From the NCBI GenBank assembly GCA_951813555.1, contig OX638344.1:2918475-2975075 (forward strand): a stretch of 56,601 bases of DNA, written 5' to 3'. The stretch comes from an uncultured Acidimicrobiales bacterium (GTDB lineage: Bacteria; Actinomycetota; Acidimicrobiia; Acidimicrobiales; Bin134). Position numbers and translations under genes: made by a program. The notes beneath the pieces were generated by a model. That model saw only the letters and a list, made by a program, of their open reading frames with translations. It was not told the DNA's origin and did no database searches. Positions 29,533-38,322 of the stretch are shown in pieces; the stretch's first letter is position 1; every line of letters starts with the position of its first letter.

Positions 29533-31106
29533 GCAGCGCCTCCGTCTTCTAGCCGCCACATAGAACGCACTTGGCGGTAGGGGTCGGATGCCAGAGTCGG
29601 GTTGGCGTCGAGGATCATCGTCATGCGCTGGTCGAGCTCGTAGCGGGGCCAGTGCCCGAGCCCGGTTGTCGATGGGTCGCCGCTGCGGGCAAAGGCCGCC
29701 CAAGCAGACCGCATGCCTCGGCCCAGCGATTCGGCAGCATTATCGGCGCCGATGAACTCCCGCCAGCCGTCCACGTCGAAGCCGTCGAACACAAAGGGCA
29801 GATCGATGGCGTGGAATGCCCCCTTGTCCGGGTCGGCCTGTGAGCACCACCGGAAGTCGTACAAAAAGGTGCGGGCCCTGGCCCTGGCTCGAAACTCGGC
29901 GACTCGCTGCATCGGCTCTCGCATGGAGACGTCGGTGTTGATGGCCGTCAGGATGTCGGAATCAGAGCACCAGGCAGTGCCCTCGGCCGCTTGGCGATAC
30001 TTCCTCACCACTGCTTCTGCGTCACTCGCCGAGGGCTGAGCGCCGGTTCGCTCGGCGATGTAGCGACTCACGGTGCCGTGCAGGATCTTCTCGGAGTCCT
30101 GGTCGGGCAAGTCCTGCTGGAACAGGCGCAGCTCATGGGCGGTAGCCCCGATGACCACGTCGATGTCGGTTGCCGCGCCCGATTGGAGCAGTTCCGACGG
30201 GGTTGCCGGAACGAGCGATCCGTCGACCACGGGGTGGAACGGCATTGGGCCCACATCGGCGAACATGGCCATCACCGTCGGCAGCTGGGCCGACACCACC
30301 GCATCAGGCTCCAATTGCCGCAGCCCTGCGACGTCGCCCACACCGGCATTTTCCATGAAGGACCGGGCCACGTCAGCGGCCACGGCGGGCGACTGGGTCA
30401 TATCCACACCGGGGCTCTGCATGATGGCCCGCCGCAGCACCGACGAGATGTTGGGTGAGCCGAGCAAATGCAGGATCGACCCGGCTCCGGCCGACTCGCC
30501 GAAAGCAGTCAGCGTCGCCTGATCACTGCCGAAGCGGGCTGCGTTGGCCGCCACCCATTCGAGCCCGAGCCGGATGTCATGAAGACCGCAGTTCGCAGTG
30601 GTGCCCTCGCCACCCGGAACCTGGCGCAGATCCATGAACCCAAGCGCCCCCACCCGATAGTTCACCGACGCCACCACCGCCTTCTGCTCGGCCGCCAGCC
30701 TCGCCCCGTTGTAGAGCGGAAACGAGCCTCCCCCCGTCAGAAACGCCCCGCCGTAAATCCACACCAACACCGGCGAATCAGCGATTTCCCCCACCGGCAT
30801 CCACACATTGAGCGTCAAGCAGTCCTCCGATGCCGAGGTTGCATCGGCCCCCGGGATCAAGCCCGTATAGGGACCACCGACCGACTGAATCGGATCAGGA
30901 CCGAACGCACTGGCATCCAGCACCCCACCCCACGGCTCCGCAGGCTCAGGAGCACAGAATCTCCGGTCTCCCACCGGAGGCCTGCCGTAGGGAATCCCCA
31001 AGAATTGCCTCACTGGCCCACAAGGCGTGTCGACAACGTTCCCCCGGATCGGCCCGTGAGTGGTCTCGACAACACCCGTGTCGTGCTGTGCCTTTCCCAT
31101 ACTCAT
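29526..31106 (-). CDS. Type B carboxylesterase
   Basis: An alpha/beta-hydrolase of the carboxylesterase/cholinesterase family (526 residues from ATG 31106). Family signatures are FLGIPYGRPPVG, SEDCLTLNVW, the oxyanion-hole YGGAF and the nucleophile elbow FGESAGAGS with Ser205. The acid and histidine of the triad should lie further on, where FHAIDLPFVF is typical of the family's C-terminal part. There is no signal peptide, so it is probably cytoplasmic. Natural substrates are unknown. The start is uncertain: ATG 31106 and ATG 31100 are two codons apart, and the frame extends to GTG 31121. It overlaps ppk2 convergently by 7 bases. Confidence 0.93.
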   Translation of the reverse strand: MSMGKAQHDTGVVETTHGPIRGNVVDTPCGPVRQFLGIPYGRPPVGDRRFCAPEPAEPWGGVLDASAFGPDPIQSVGGPYTGLIPGADATSASEDCLTLNVWMPVGEIADSPVLVWIYGGAFLTGGGSFPLYNGARLAAEQKAVVASVNYRVGALGFMDLRQVPGGEGTTANCGLHDIRLGLEWVAANAARFGSDQATLTAFGESAGAGSILHLLGSPNISSVLRRAIMQSPGVDMTQSPAVAADVARSFMENAGVGDVAGLRQLEPDAVVSAQLPTVMAMFADVGPMPFHPVVDGSLVPATPSELLQSGAATDIDVVIGATAHELRLFQQDLPDQDSEKILHGTVSRYIAERTGAQPSASDAEAVVRKYRQAAEGTAWCSDSDILTAINTDVSMREPMQRVAEFRARARARTFLYDFRWCSQADPDKGAFHAIDLPFVFDGFDVDGWREFIGADNAAESLGRGMRSAWAAFARSGDPSTTGLGHWPRYELDQRMTMILDANPTLASDPYRQVRSMWRLEDGGAAQ

Positions 31107-31196
31107 ACCGTCCCACCCCACGTCGCTCCGACGCCACCCCGCGACCTCAGTTGGTTCCGAGCATGGACTCGGAGTTCAAATTAGGATCTGTTCTAG

Positions 31197-31448
31197 ATGG
31201 CAGAGTTTGAGGTGCTGCGGCGGGCGATGACCTGGGTCCGAGGCAAAGTGGCCCCGCGGGACCAGGTCCGCATGACCAAGTTCGAGACGCTGCGAGTGCT
31301 TGCCACCATGCTGGTTGTCTTCTTCGCTCTACTGATTGCCAGCTGGGTCACGGCCCTATGGGTCAGCGGCATCGTCGGCGCCTCCATGGCCTACGGGATA
31401 ATTCGGCGCGCCGAACAAGCAGGGACAGAAACCCAACCCCAAGCCTGA
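31197..31448 (+). CDS. Small two-segment membrane protein of unknown function
   Basis: An 83-residue protein with a basic amphipathic N-terminus (VLRRAMTWVRGKVAPRDQVR) followed by two closely spaced hydrophobic stretches (LATMLVVFFALLIASWVTAL and VSGIVGASMAYGII) that probably form a membrane hairpin. It has an ATG start and is short of other signals. It is convergent with the NCS2 permease gene, with 7 bases between them. I do not recognise a family. Confidence 0.6.
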   Translation: MAEFEVLRRAMTWVRGKVAPRDQVRMTKFETLRVLATMLVVFFALLIASWVTALWVSGIVGASMAYGIIRRAEQAGTETQPQA

Positions 31449-31455
31449 AACTGGG

Positions 31456-33243
31456 CTATTTCTCAGCCAGCTCGCCAGCTGGGGGCGACTTCGCCGGGGG
31501 GTTGACGTGGACGGTGACGATCTCGAGTTCGTGGTACTGCTGGTGGAGCACTGAAGTCGCGTAGTGCTGGAGCAGCCGCAACGAGACGTCGCGCTCGACG
31601 GGCCGGTCTGCCGTCGGCTCGTCGAGCACGGCCAGCCGGTCCTCGATGTTCTCCCCCCGGGCCGCAGCCACGAACTCGAGCACGGCCCGGCCGTCCTGCT
31701 TGCTGGCGGTGACCCGCAGCGATCGGTCGGTTGAGGCTTCTCCGGCTTGCTCGGCATCTAGCAGCGTCGCCAGCGTCTCCTCGGCGACCGCGTCGAGTCG
31801 CTGCGACATCGATTTCCCCCAGCCATGGCGGGTTGCGAAGGCGTTGAGGAACTCCTGGATGCGGGGAAGTTCTGGCGGCGCCAGATTGGTGCGCAGCCGA
31901 TGGCGGCGAGATTGGGTAGCCTCGGTGAACAGCGTCAGCACGATGGCCACGAGGCCGCCCGAAGTCATCCCGTTCTCCAAGAAGCCACCGGCGAAGCCCT
32001 CCAGGTATTCCGGGAAGATCAGGTTGTTCTGGAATCCGACGCCGAGCCAGAAGGCGACGCCCGCGATCAGACCCTTGCGGTAGTCCGCGGCCTCTTCGGA
32101 GACGATCTTCATGCCGACCACGAACAGCAGCGCCATCAAAACAGTGACGTAGGCAGCGACGACTGCGTCAGGGATAGCGAGAACCAACGCCAAGAACTTG
32201 GGCAAGAACGCCAACATGACGAATATGACGCCGATGGCGACACCCACGCGGCGAGCCGCCACGCCGGTCAGCTCGGTGATGGAGACGCTCGTGGAGTAGG
32301 TGGTGTTCGGCACTGTGCCGGCCAGCCCCGACAGCAGATTGCCGGTGCCGTCAGCGGCCACCGCTCCCTGCACGACGCGGTAGTCCACCGCTCGCGGCTT
32401 GCGCCACGACACGCGCTGGATGGCAACGGAGTCGCCGATGGTCTCGACCGCCCCGATGATCGTGACCAGCACGAACGCGGGCAACAGGCTCCAGAACGCC
32501 GAATCGAATGACAACTCGAACCCGGGCCATCCGCCGTCGGGCACACCCACCCAGGGGGCGTCGGCCACCTGGTCGAATTCGTAGAGCCCGAAGGCGGCAG
32601 CCGCGATCGAGCCGGCCAACACACCGATAACCGGCGCCCATAGGCGCAGGCCACCGGAAGACTTCAGCGCGATGGCGACTACCAACAGAATGGTGACGAG
32701 GGCGCTCGTCGGCGCGCTCCAGTCGGAGCTGTCTTCTGGTGAGGCACTCACCATGTCGAAGATAAGCGGCATCACGGTCACCGCAATGAGCATCAGCACG
32801 GTGCCGGCCACCACTGGCGTGACCAGTCGCCTGAAGAGCGAGAGCCTCGCGGCGAGCAAGAACTGGAACAACGACGATGCCACCACGAGCACCGCCAGCA
32901 AGCCGGGGCCTCCCTCGACTAATGCCGTCACGCACACGGCGATGAACGCCCCTGAAGTCCCCATGAGGAGCACGTACCCGGCGCCGATGCGCCCAAACCG
33001 GACCGACTGGAGGATTGTGCTGACACCGCTGACGAATGCCGCCGCGAACACTGCCCAAGTCAGGTATGAGTCGCTTCCGTCAGCGGCTCGAATGACGATC
33101 GCCGGCGTGAGCACAATGCCCGCGATGGTCAGCACCGCAAACTGGAGGCCCATTCCCACAGTCAGTGCGGCCGGCGGCTTGTCGTCGGGCTCGAATCGGA
33201 TGTGACGCTGCCCTACGGGGCCGCCATCTTCCATGGCATCCAT
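31456..33243 (-). CDS. NCS2-family xanthine/uracil permease with C-terminal GHKL-like extension
   Basis: A 595-residue membrane protein. Residues 25-455 form the many membrane segments of the NCS2 (nucleobase:cation symporter-2) family, with the hallmark GNLLSGLAGTVPNTTYSTS followed by the ARRVGVAIGV segment; substrates of the family are uracil, xanthine or uric acid. After the last membrane segment comes a soluble tail of about 120 residues (469-580) not needed for transport. It contains QRLDAVAEETLATLLD and SLRLLQHYATSVLHQQYHEL, which resemble the N-box helix and final strand of anti-sigma-factor-type ATPase domains; the N-box asparagine appears to be missing. The start lies only 10 bases after tRNA-Leu on the same strand, so they may share a transcript. 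Confidence 0.88.
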   Translation of the reverse strand: MDAMEDGGPVGQRHIRFEPDDKPPAALTVGMGLQFAVLTIAGIVLTPAIVIRAADGSDSYLTWAVFAAAFVSGVSTILQSVRFGRIGAGYVLLMGTSGAFIAVCVTALVEGGPGLLAVLVVASSLFQFLLAARLSLFRRLVTPVVAGTVLMLIAVTVMPLIFDMVSASPEDSSDWSAPTSALVTILLVVAIALKSSGGLRLWAPVIGVLAGSIAAAAFGLYEFDQVADAPWVGVPDGGWPGFELSFDSAFWSLLPAFVLVTIIGAVETIGDSVAIQRVSWRKPRAVDYRVVQGAVAADGTGNLLSGLAGTVPNTTYSTSVSITELTGVAARRVGVAIGVIFVMLAFLPKFLALVLAIPDAVVAAYVTVLMALLFVVGMKIVSEEAADYRKGLIAGVAFWLGVGFQNNLIFPEYLEGFAGGFLENGMTSGGLVAIVLTLFTEATQSRRHRLRTNLAPPELPRIQEFLNAFATRHGWGKSMSQRLDAVAEETLATLLDAEQAGEASTDRSLRVTASKQDGRAVLEFVAAARGENIEDRLAVLDEPTADRPVERDVSLRLLQHYATSVLHQQYHELEIVTVHVNPPAKSPPAGELAEK

Positions 33244-33253
33244 GCTTGCACAG

Positions 33254-33337
33254 TGCCCGGGGAGGGACTCGAACCCTCACTCCCTTGCGGGAACCGGATT
33301 TTGAGTCCGGCGCGTCTACCAATTCCACCACCCGGGC
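33254..33337 (-). tRNA. tRNA-Leu (anticodon CAA)
   Basis: The minus strand folds into a complete cloverleaf: acceptor stem GCCCGGG pairing with CCCGGGC, anticodon stem CCGGA/TCCGG around the loop CTCAAAA (anticodon CAA at 33301-33303), T arm GAGGG-TTCGAGT-CCCTC, and a long variable arm (CCC-GCAA-GGG) as expected for a class II tRNA-Leu. The discriminator base is A. CCA is not encoded and would be added after transcription. It reads UUG codons. Confidence 0.97.
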
Positions 33338-33409
33338 GGGATGGCCAGCAGGCTGGCTGGGGAACGGGCAGTCTACCCAGCGCAAGGCCAGGGAAGCTCG
33401 CCGGATGCG

Positions 33410-33437
33410 TTGTCTGAACCTCTGTCTCCCGTAGAGT
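33410..33437 (+). promoter_or_regulatory. Possible promoter of the fab cluster
   Basis: TTGTCT (33410-33415) and TAGAGT (33432-33437) are 16 bases apart and lie about 38 bases before the fabD start, each matching the vegetative consensus at 4 of 6 positions. A plausible but weak candidate for the promoter of fabD-fabH-fabG-acpP-fabF. Confidence 0.35.
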
Positions 33438-33475
33438 GTTGAAACCCCACTGTCGTCTGAGAGGTCTGACACCTG

Positions 33476-34651
33476 ATGATCTGTTTCACCTATCCCGGCC
33501 AGGGATCCCAAAAGGCCGGCATGGGTTCGGCTTGGGTTGACCATCCCTCGTGGGAGCTGGTGGCCGAAGCCTCTGAGGCAGCGGGGCGCGATGTGGGCTG
33601 GCTGTTGCTCGACGCCGATGACGACGAGCTGCGCCACACCCGCAACTCCCAGCTCGCCACGTTCATCGTCTCTATGATCGCTCTGGACGCTGTTACCCGA
33701 GTGGGAATCGAGACCGCGGGCCACGCTGGCCACAGTCTCGGCGAGTACTCCGCGCTGGTAGCGGCCGGGGTGGTGGACTTCTTCGACGGGGTCCGGCTGG
33801 TGTCGGAGCGGGGGGAGGCCATGCAAGTGGCCGCCGAAGAGCAAGACGGCACCATGGCCGCGGTCATGGGACTCGACGACGATTTGGTGGAGCAGGCCTG
33901 CGACCAGGCCGACGGCGACGTGTGGGTGGCCAACTACAACGCCCCCGGACAGGTGGTGATCGCCGGGGCTCCCTCGATGGTGGGGGCAGCCGGCGCCATC
34001 GCCCAAGACCTGGGCGCCAAGCGGGTCTTGTCCCTTCCCGTCGGCGGCGCCTTTCACACACCGTTCATGGCGTCGGCCCGGGACCGCCTCAGCAAAGCGG
34101 TGGACAAGACCGAGTTCCGCGTTCCCGACCACCCGGTGTACGCCAACGTGGACGCCTCTGCCCACACCGGTGCCCACGAATGGATCGACCTGCTGAGTTC
34201 GCAATTGACCAGCCCGGTGCGCTGGCGCCAGTCGGTACACAACATGTGCGACGACGGCTACACCACCTTCGTGGAGCTGGGTCCGGGCGCGGTGCTCACC
34301 GGCACGGTGAAGCGAACCGCCAAGGAATGCCAGCCGCTCAAAGTGAACGCCCCTACCGACGTCGACGCGGTGTTGGAGGCTCTGGCCGGGCCGCCGGTGG
34401 CTGCCGCAGGCCCGCTGGAGGGCGAGGCCCTGTTCGCCACCGAGCGGCTGGTGGTGAGCCCCGCGGCAGGCGTGTTCCAGCCCACCGAAGACGATTTCCT
34501 GGGCACCGGCGTGCCTGCTGGACAACTATTGGGGCACGTGGGAGATACCGAGGTCCACACCCCCTGGGCCGGTGTGATCATGGGATTTCTGGCCGTGGAC
34601 GGCGAGCGGGTGACCGCCAGCCAGCCCATCGCCTGGCTGCGGACCAACTGA
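33476..34651 (+). CDS. fabD: Malonyl-CoA:ACP transacylase with extra C-terminal domain
   Basis: FabD loads malonate onto acyl carrier protein. The transacylase part (about 1-290) has the N-terminal PGQGSQ motif, the nucleophile GHSLGEYSA (Ser87) and the catalytic histidine in GGAFHTPFM (His194). Family members usually end near residue 310; this protein has 391 residues. The extra part contains SPAAGVFQPTEDD, LGTGVPAGQLLGHVGDTEVH and PWAGVIMGFLAVDGERVTAS, the paired beta-hairpin layout of lipoyl/biotinyl domains, but the residue that would carry the cofactor is not lysine (VIMGF). It is therefore a structural relative without the cofactor. AGAGG upstream of ATG 33476 is a weak ribosome-binding site. 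It is the first gene of the fab cluster. Confidence 0.93.
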   Translation: MICFTYPGQGSQKAGMGSAWVDHPSWELVAEASEAAGRDVGWLLLDADDDELRHTRNSQLATFIVSMIALDAVTRVGIETAGHAGHSLGEYSALVAAGVVDFFDGVRLVSERGEAMQVAAEEQDGTMAAVMGLDDDLVEQACDQADGDVWVANYNAPGQVVIAGAPSMVGAAGAIAQDLGAKRVLSLPVGGAFHTPFMASARDRLSKAVDKTEFRVPDHPVYANVDASAHTGAHEWIDLLSSQLTSPVRWRQSVHNMCDDGYTTFVELGPGAVLTGTVKRTAKECQPLKVNAPTDVDAVLEALAGPPVAAAGPLEGEALFATERLVVSPAAGVFQPTEDDFLGTGVPAGQLLGHVGDTEVHTPWAGVIMGFLAVDGERVTASQPIAWLRTN

Positions 34652-34663
34652 GGAGACAGGCTG

Positions 34664-35593
34664 ATGACGAGAGCGGCCATCACCGGCCTGGGCACCGCGA
34701 TGGGCCACAGTGTGGTGACCAACCACGACTTGGCCAAGACCCTCGACACCAGCGACGAGTGGATCGTGGAGCGAACCGGAATCCACGAGCGCCGGATAGG
34801 GGGAAGCTGCCTCGAGCTGGGGAGCCAAGCCGCCAAGATCGCCCTGAAGCAGGCCGAGATCGACGCCTCCGACCTCGACCTGATCATCTGTTCCACCTGC
34901 ACCCCCGACCAGGTGTTCCCCGCAGTGTCCAACCGCATCCAAAACGAGCTGGGGGCGACGTGCGGCGCATTCGACCTCAACGCCGCCTGCTCGGGCTTCA
35001 CCTACGGCGTCTCGTTGGCCCAATCCCAGATCGCCGCTGGCATGGAGCGGGTGCTGGTGGTGGGAGTGGACACGCTCAGCCGGTTCACCGACTGGGACGA
35101 CCGCTCCACCGCCATCTTGTTCGGCGACGGCGCCGGTGCGGTGGTGATGGAGCCCACTAGCCGCGACGACCGAGGCGTACTCAGCACGTTCATGGGCTCT
35201 GAGGGCCGCTTCGCCGACCTGTTGATCTGCGACTTCGGCGACTACATCCGCATGGACGGCAAAGAAGTGTTCCGCCAGGCCGTGCGGGTCATGGTCTCGG
35301 CCAGCCAGCGGGTGCTGGCCGACGCCGGGCTGGAAGCGTCGGATGTGGCTGCGGTTGTCCCCCACCAGGCCAATTTCCGAATTATCGAGAGCGCCATGAA
35401 ACGCCTGGGCATTCCCCTGGAGAAGGCCGCCACCGTGCTCGATATCACCGGCAACACCTCCTCTGCGTCCATTCCTCTGGCCATGGACTCCGCCGTCTCC
35501 AAGGGCAGCATCCAAGACGGCGACCTGGTGCTGCTCGTGGGCTTCGGCGCGGGCATGAGCGTGGCCGCCGCGCTGCTACGCTGGGGCCAGTGA
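34664..35593 (+). CDS. fabH: Beta-ketoacyl-ACP synthase III
   Basis: KAS III starts fatty-acid synthesis by condensing an acyl-CoA primer with malonyl-ACP. The 309-residue protein has the full catalytic triad: Cys109 (NAACSGF), His234 (PHQAN) and Asn264 (GNTSSAS). Typical tracts TSDEWIVERTGIHERR and LFGDGAGAVV are present. It follows fabD by 12 bases, and its stop overlaps the GTG start of fabG (GTGA, 35590-35593). Primer preference (acetyl or branched acyl-CoA) cannot be judged here. Confidence 0.97.
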   Translation: MTRAAITGLGTAMGHSVVTNHDLAKTLDTSDEWIVERTGIHERRIGGSCLELGSQAAKIALKQAEIDASDLDLIICSTCTPDQVFPAVSNRIQNELGATCGAFDLNAACSGFTYGVSLAQSQIAAGMERVLVVGVDTLSRFTDWDDRSTAILFGDGAGAVVMEPTSRDDRGVLSTFMGSEGRFADLLICDFGDYIRMDGKEVFRQAVRVMVSASQRVLADAGLEASDVAAVVPHQANFRIIESAMKRLGIPLEKAATVLDITGNTSSASIPLAMDSAVSKGSIQDGDLVLLVGFGAGMSVAAALLRWGQ

Positions 35594-36312
35594 GCGTGTC
35601 CAGGGTCGTCCTGGTTACCGGGGGGAACCGGGGCATCGGGTTGGCCACAGCTACCGAGCTCGCCGAAGACGGCCACCGGGTGGCCGTGACCTATCGCAGC
35701 GAACCTCCATCGACAAACGGCCAGGTCGATCTGCTGGGCGTGCATTGCGATGTGACCGACGAGGGCCAGATAGACGCCGCCTTCGCCGAGATTGAAGAGC
35801 ACCTAGGACCGGTGGAGGTGCTCGTGTCGAATGCGGGCATCACCCGGGACAAGCTGGTGATGCGCATGAGCGAGAACGACTTCACCGACGTGATCGACGC
35901 CAATCTGACCGCGGGCTACCGGGTGGCCAAGCGGGCGGCCCGTTCGATGATGCGCAACCGCTGGGGCCGCATCGTATTCGTGTCGTCGGTGGTGGGGATC
36001 ATGGGTCAGGCCGGCCAGGCCAACTACGCCGCTTCCAAGGCCGGGCTGGTCGGGCTGGGCCGATCACTGGCCAAGGAGCTGGCCAGCCGAAACATCACCG
36101 TCAACGTGGTGGCACCCGGCCCGGTAGGCACCGACATGCTCAACGAATTGGACGAAGCGCGCCGCTCGGCCATCATTGAAGCGGTGCCCCTCGGGCGATT
36201 GGGCAAACCCACCGAAGTGGCAGCTGCAATCTCATTTTTGGCCTCCGATGCCGCCGGATATGTCACCGGAGCGGTAATTCCGGTAGACGGAGGTCTGGGC
36301 ATGGGAGGATGA
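35590..36312 (+). CDS. fabG: 3-oxoacyl-ACP reductase
   Basis: A 240-residue short-chain dehydrogenase that reduces 3-oxoacyl-ACP with NADPH. Visible are the cofactor motif TGGNRGIG, the NAG motif (VSNAGIT), the catalytic serine in FVSSVVG, the YAASK tyrosine and lysine, and the C-terminal VTGAVIPVDGGLGMGG ending typical of FabG. The GTG start overlaps the fabH stop by 4 bases, so translation is coupled. Position within fabD-fabH-fabG-acpP-fabF supports FabG rather than another short-chain dehydrogenase. Confidence 0.95.
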   Translation: MSVSRVVLVTGGNRGIGLATATELAEDGHRVAVTYRSEPPSTNGQVDLLGVHCDVTDEGQIDAAFAEIEEHLGPVEVLVSNAGITRDKLVMRMSENDFTDVIDANLTAGYRVAKRAARSMMRNRWGRIVFVSSVVGIMGQAGQANYAASKAGLVGLGRSLAKELASRNITVNVVAPGPVGTDMLNELDEARRSAIIEAVPLGRLGKPTEVAAAISFLASDAAGYVTGAVIPVDGGLGMGG

Positions 36313-36379
36313 ATGCCCGTAAATCACACGATCGAACCCATCCAAGGACTTCAAGTCCACGAATAGGAGAAGAATCAGC

Positions 36380-36619
36380 GTGAGCGACGACAACTTCACC
36401 CGTTTCCAGAATTGCACCGTGGAGGTGCTTTCGGTGGAAGCCGACCAGGTCACTCCCCAGGCCAGCTTCGCCGATGACTTGGACTCGGACAGCCTCGACT
36501 TGGTCGAGTTGGTCATGGCGCTCGAAGAGGAGTTCGACATCGCCATCGACGAAGAAGAGCTAGAGGGCATCGAGACCGTGGGCCAAGCCTTCGACTTGGT
36601 GACCGTCAAACTGGGATGA
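36380..36619 (+). CDS. acpP: Acyl carrier protein
   Basis: A 79-residue acidic protein that carries growing acyl chains on phosphopantetheine. The attachment site is Ser38 in [14 protein letters not shown], and [12 protein letters not shown] follows as usual. GTG 36380 is preceded by AGGAGA (36365-36370) with a 9-base gap, a strong site that suits a highly expressed protein. It lies between fabG and fabF. The motif is D-S-D-S-L rather than the common G/A-D-S-L-D; this is a mild variant and Ser38 remains in place. Confidence 0.95.
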   Translation: MSDDNFTRFQNCTVEVLSVEADQVTPQASFADDLDSDSLDLVELVMALEEEFDIAIDEEELEGIETVGQAFDLVTVKLG

Positions 36620-36674
36620 CCTCTCAGCCATCTGGCAGGATCAATACCGACCCCCGGCCCCGGAGCGCGAGAAC

Positions 36675-37856
36675 ATGACCGCCCCACGCCGGGTGGCAGT
36701 TACCGGTATGGGTGTCTTGGCCTGGCCCGGTATCGGACGGGACGCATTTTGGCAGGGACTGCTGCAAGCACCCGCCGATGGCCGACGGGTGATGGACCAC
36801 TTCGACCCCCTCCCCCATTTCGACAGCCCCAAAGATGCCCGCCGCACCGACCGGTTCGGCCAAATGGCCCTGGCCGCGGCGGCAGAGGCGCTGGAACAAA
36901 CTGGCGATCTCAGCGCCGACCCCGACCGGATCGGCGTGTGGGTGGGTACTGGCGTAGGCGGCCTTCGGACACTGGAGGATCAGATCCAGGTCCGCATTGA
37001 GAAGGGCGAGCGCCGGGTGTCGCCGTTTCTGGTTCCGATGCTGATGGCCAACGCCGCGTCAGCGGCCATCTCCATGCGCTATGGCTTCTCGGGGCCGTGC
37101 GAGAACACGGTCACGGCATGCGCCGCGGGAACCCAATCGATCGCCAACGCCGCCATGCTGATCCGGTCCAACCGCTGCGATGCGGTCATCACCGGCGGCA
37201 GCGAGGCCTCCAACTCCATCACCGGCGAGGCCACCTTCAAAAACATGACTGCGGTCTCCAGTTGCCACATCAGCCGCCCGTTCGACGTGGAGCGGGACGG
37301 GTTCATCCAGGCAGAGGGCGCGGCAGTCCTCGTGCTAGAAGAGCTGGAGACGGCCCGGAGCCGGGGATCGACCATTCTGGGCGAAGTCTTGGGCGGGGCC
37401 AGCACGGCTGATGCCTATCACATCACCGCCCCTTCGCCGGGGGGAGCTGGGGCGGTTCGGTGCATGGAGCTGGCCCTGGCTGATGCCGGGCTGGAACCGG
37501 GAGATATCGTCCACATCAACGCCCATGGCACCTCCACTCCGCTGAACGATGCCGCTGAGGCCGAGGCCATCCAGAAGGTGTTCGGCACGCCCGGGCCGCT
37601 GGTCACCTCGACCAAGGGGGTGACCGGTCACGCGCTGGGTGCGGCGGGTGCCATCGAGGCGGTGGCCGTGTTGTTGGCCATGGAGCACGGGCTTGTCCCG
37701 CCCACCTACGGGTATGAGACCCCTGACCCCGATATGGCGCCCATCCAGATCGTGGCCGGGGCCCCGGCCCCGTGGACTCCCGGGCCGTCGCTGTCCAACT
37801 CCTTCGGCTTCGGCGGACACAACGGGAGCATCGTCATCGGTCCTCCACCCGCATAG
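36675..37856 (+). CDS. fabF: Beta-ketoacyl-ACP synthase II
   Basis: KAS II elongates acyl-ACP chains. The 393-residue protein has the Cys-His-His triad: Cys149 (TACAAGTQ), His284 (INAHGTSTPLND) and His319 (VTGHALGAAG), plus the C-terminal SNSFGFGGHN loop. It closes the plus-strand fab cluster and is convergent with fabZ, 24 bases away. It could also be annotated FabB-type, but the sequence around the active site and the position after acpP favour FabF. Confidence 0.95.
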   Translation: MTAPRRVAVTGMGVLAWPGIGRDAFWQGLLQAPADGRRVMDHFDPLPHFDSPKDARRTDRFGQMALAAAAEALEQTGDLSADPDRIGVWVGTGVGGLRTLEDQIQVRIEKGERRVSPFLVPMLMANAASAAISMRYGFSGPCENTVTACAAGTQSIANAAMLIRSNRCDAVITGGSEASNSITGEATFKNMTAVSSCHISRPFDVERDGFIQAEGAAVLVLEELETARSRGSTILGEVLGGASTADAYHITAPSPGGAGAVRCMELALADAGLEPGDIVHINAHGTSTPLNDAAEAEAIQKVFGTPGPLVTSTKGVTGHALGAAGAIEAVAVLLAMEHGLVPPTYGYETPDPDMAPIQIVAGAPAPWTPGPSLSNSFGFGGHNGSIVIGPPPA

Positions 37857-37880
37857 CCGGCAACCGCCGGTCGACGTCGA

Positions 37881-38303
37881 TCAGCCGGCGTCGACCACCA
37901 CGAACAGCAGTTCGCACTGACAGGCCAAGTCGCCGTCCACCGACGCCTTCCCCGTCCCCCGGCCACCTCGGGCCGACAACCGGGTCATCTCCACTTCGAG
38001 ATCCAAGCGATCTCCGGGGCCGACCTGACGGCGGAAGCGGGCGCCGTCGAGGCCGCCGAATAGGGGCAGCTTGCCGGCGAACCTGTCGTCGTGGAGCACG
38101 ATGTAGGCCCCAAGCTGGGCTATGGCCTCGGCCATCAGCACGCCGGGGAGCGTGGGCCGGCCGGGAAAGTGCCCAGGGAAGAACGGCTCGTCGCCGGTGA
38201 TCTGCCAGTAGCCTTCAGCTCGCTCCCCGGCCACCATAAAGGTGACCTCGTCCAGGAACAGGAACGGAGGGCGGTGCGGGAGAACCTCGGCCGGAGGCCT
38301 CAT
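37881..38303 (-). CDS. fabZ: 3-hydroxyacyl-ACP dehydratase (FabZ-type)
   Basis: A 140-residue hotdog-fold dehydratase for the third step of fatty-acid elongation. [13 protein letters not shown] is the FabZ start motif, and the active-site helix has His45 (FFPGHFPG) and Glu59 (PGVLMAEA). It is on the opposite strand from the fabD-to-fabF cluster, and its start is 19 bases after the peroxiredoxin stop, so it is probably the last gene of an hup - peroxiredoxin - fabZ unit rather than part of the fab operon. Confidence 0.93.
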   Translation of the reverse strand: MRPPAEVLPHRPPFLFLDEVTFMVAGERAEGYWQITGDEPFFPGHFPGRPTLPGVLMAEAIAQLGAYIVLHDDRFAGKLPLFGGLDGARFRRQVGPGDRLDLEVEMTRLSARGGRGTGKASVDGDLACQCELLFVVVDAG

Positions 38304-38322
38304 GGGAGACCCTCTTGTTCCG

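Noticed and set aside
33254..33337. tRNA-Leu as an integration site for a genomic island
   Set aside because: No integrase gene and no repeated copy of the tRNA 3' end was noticed nearby; flanking genes are ordinary.
33080..34525. Minus-strand frame of 481 codons covering the tRNA and fabD
   Set aside because: It reads through a tRNA-Leu gene and is antisense to fabD; a shadow frame.
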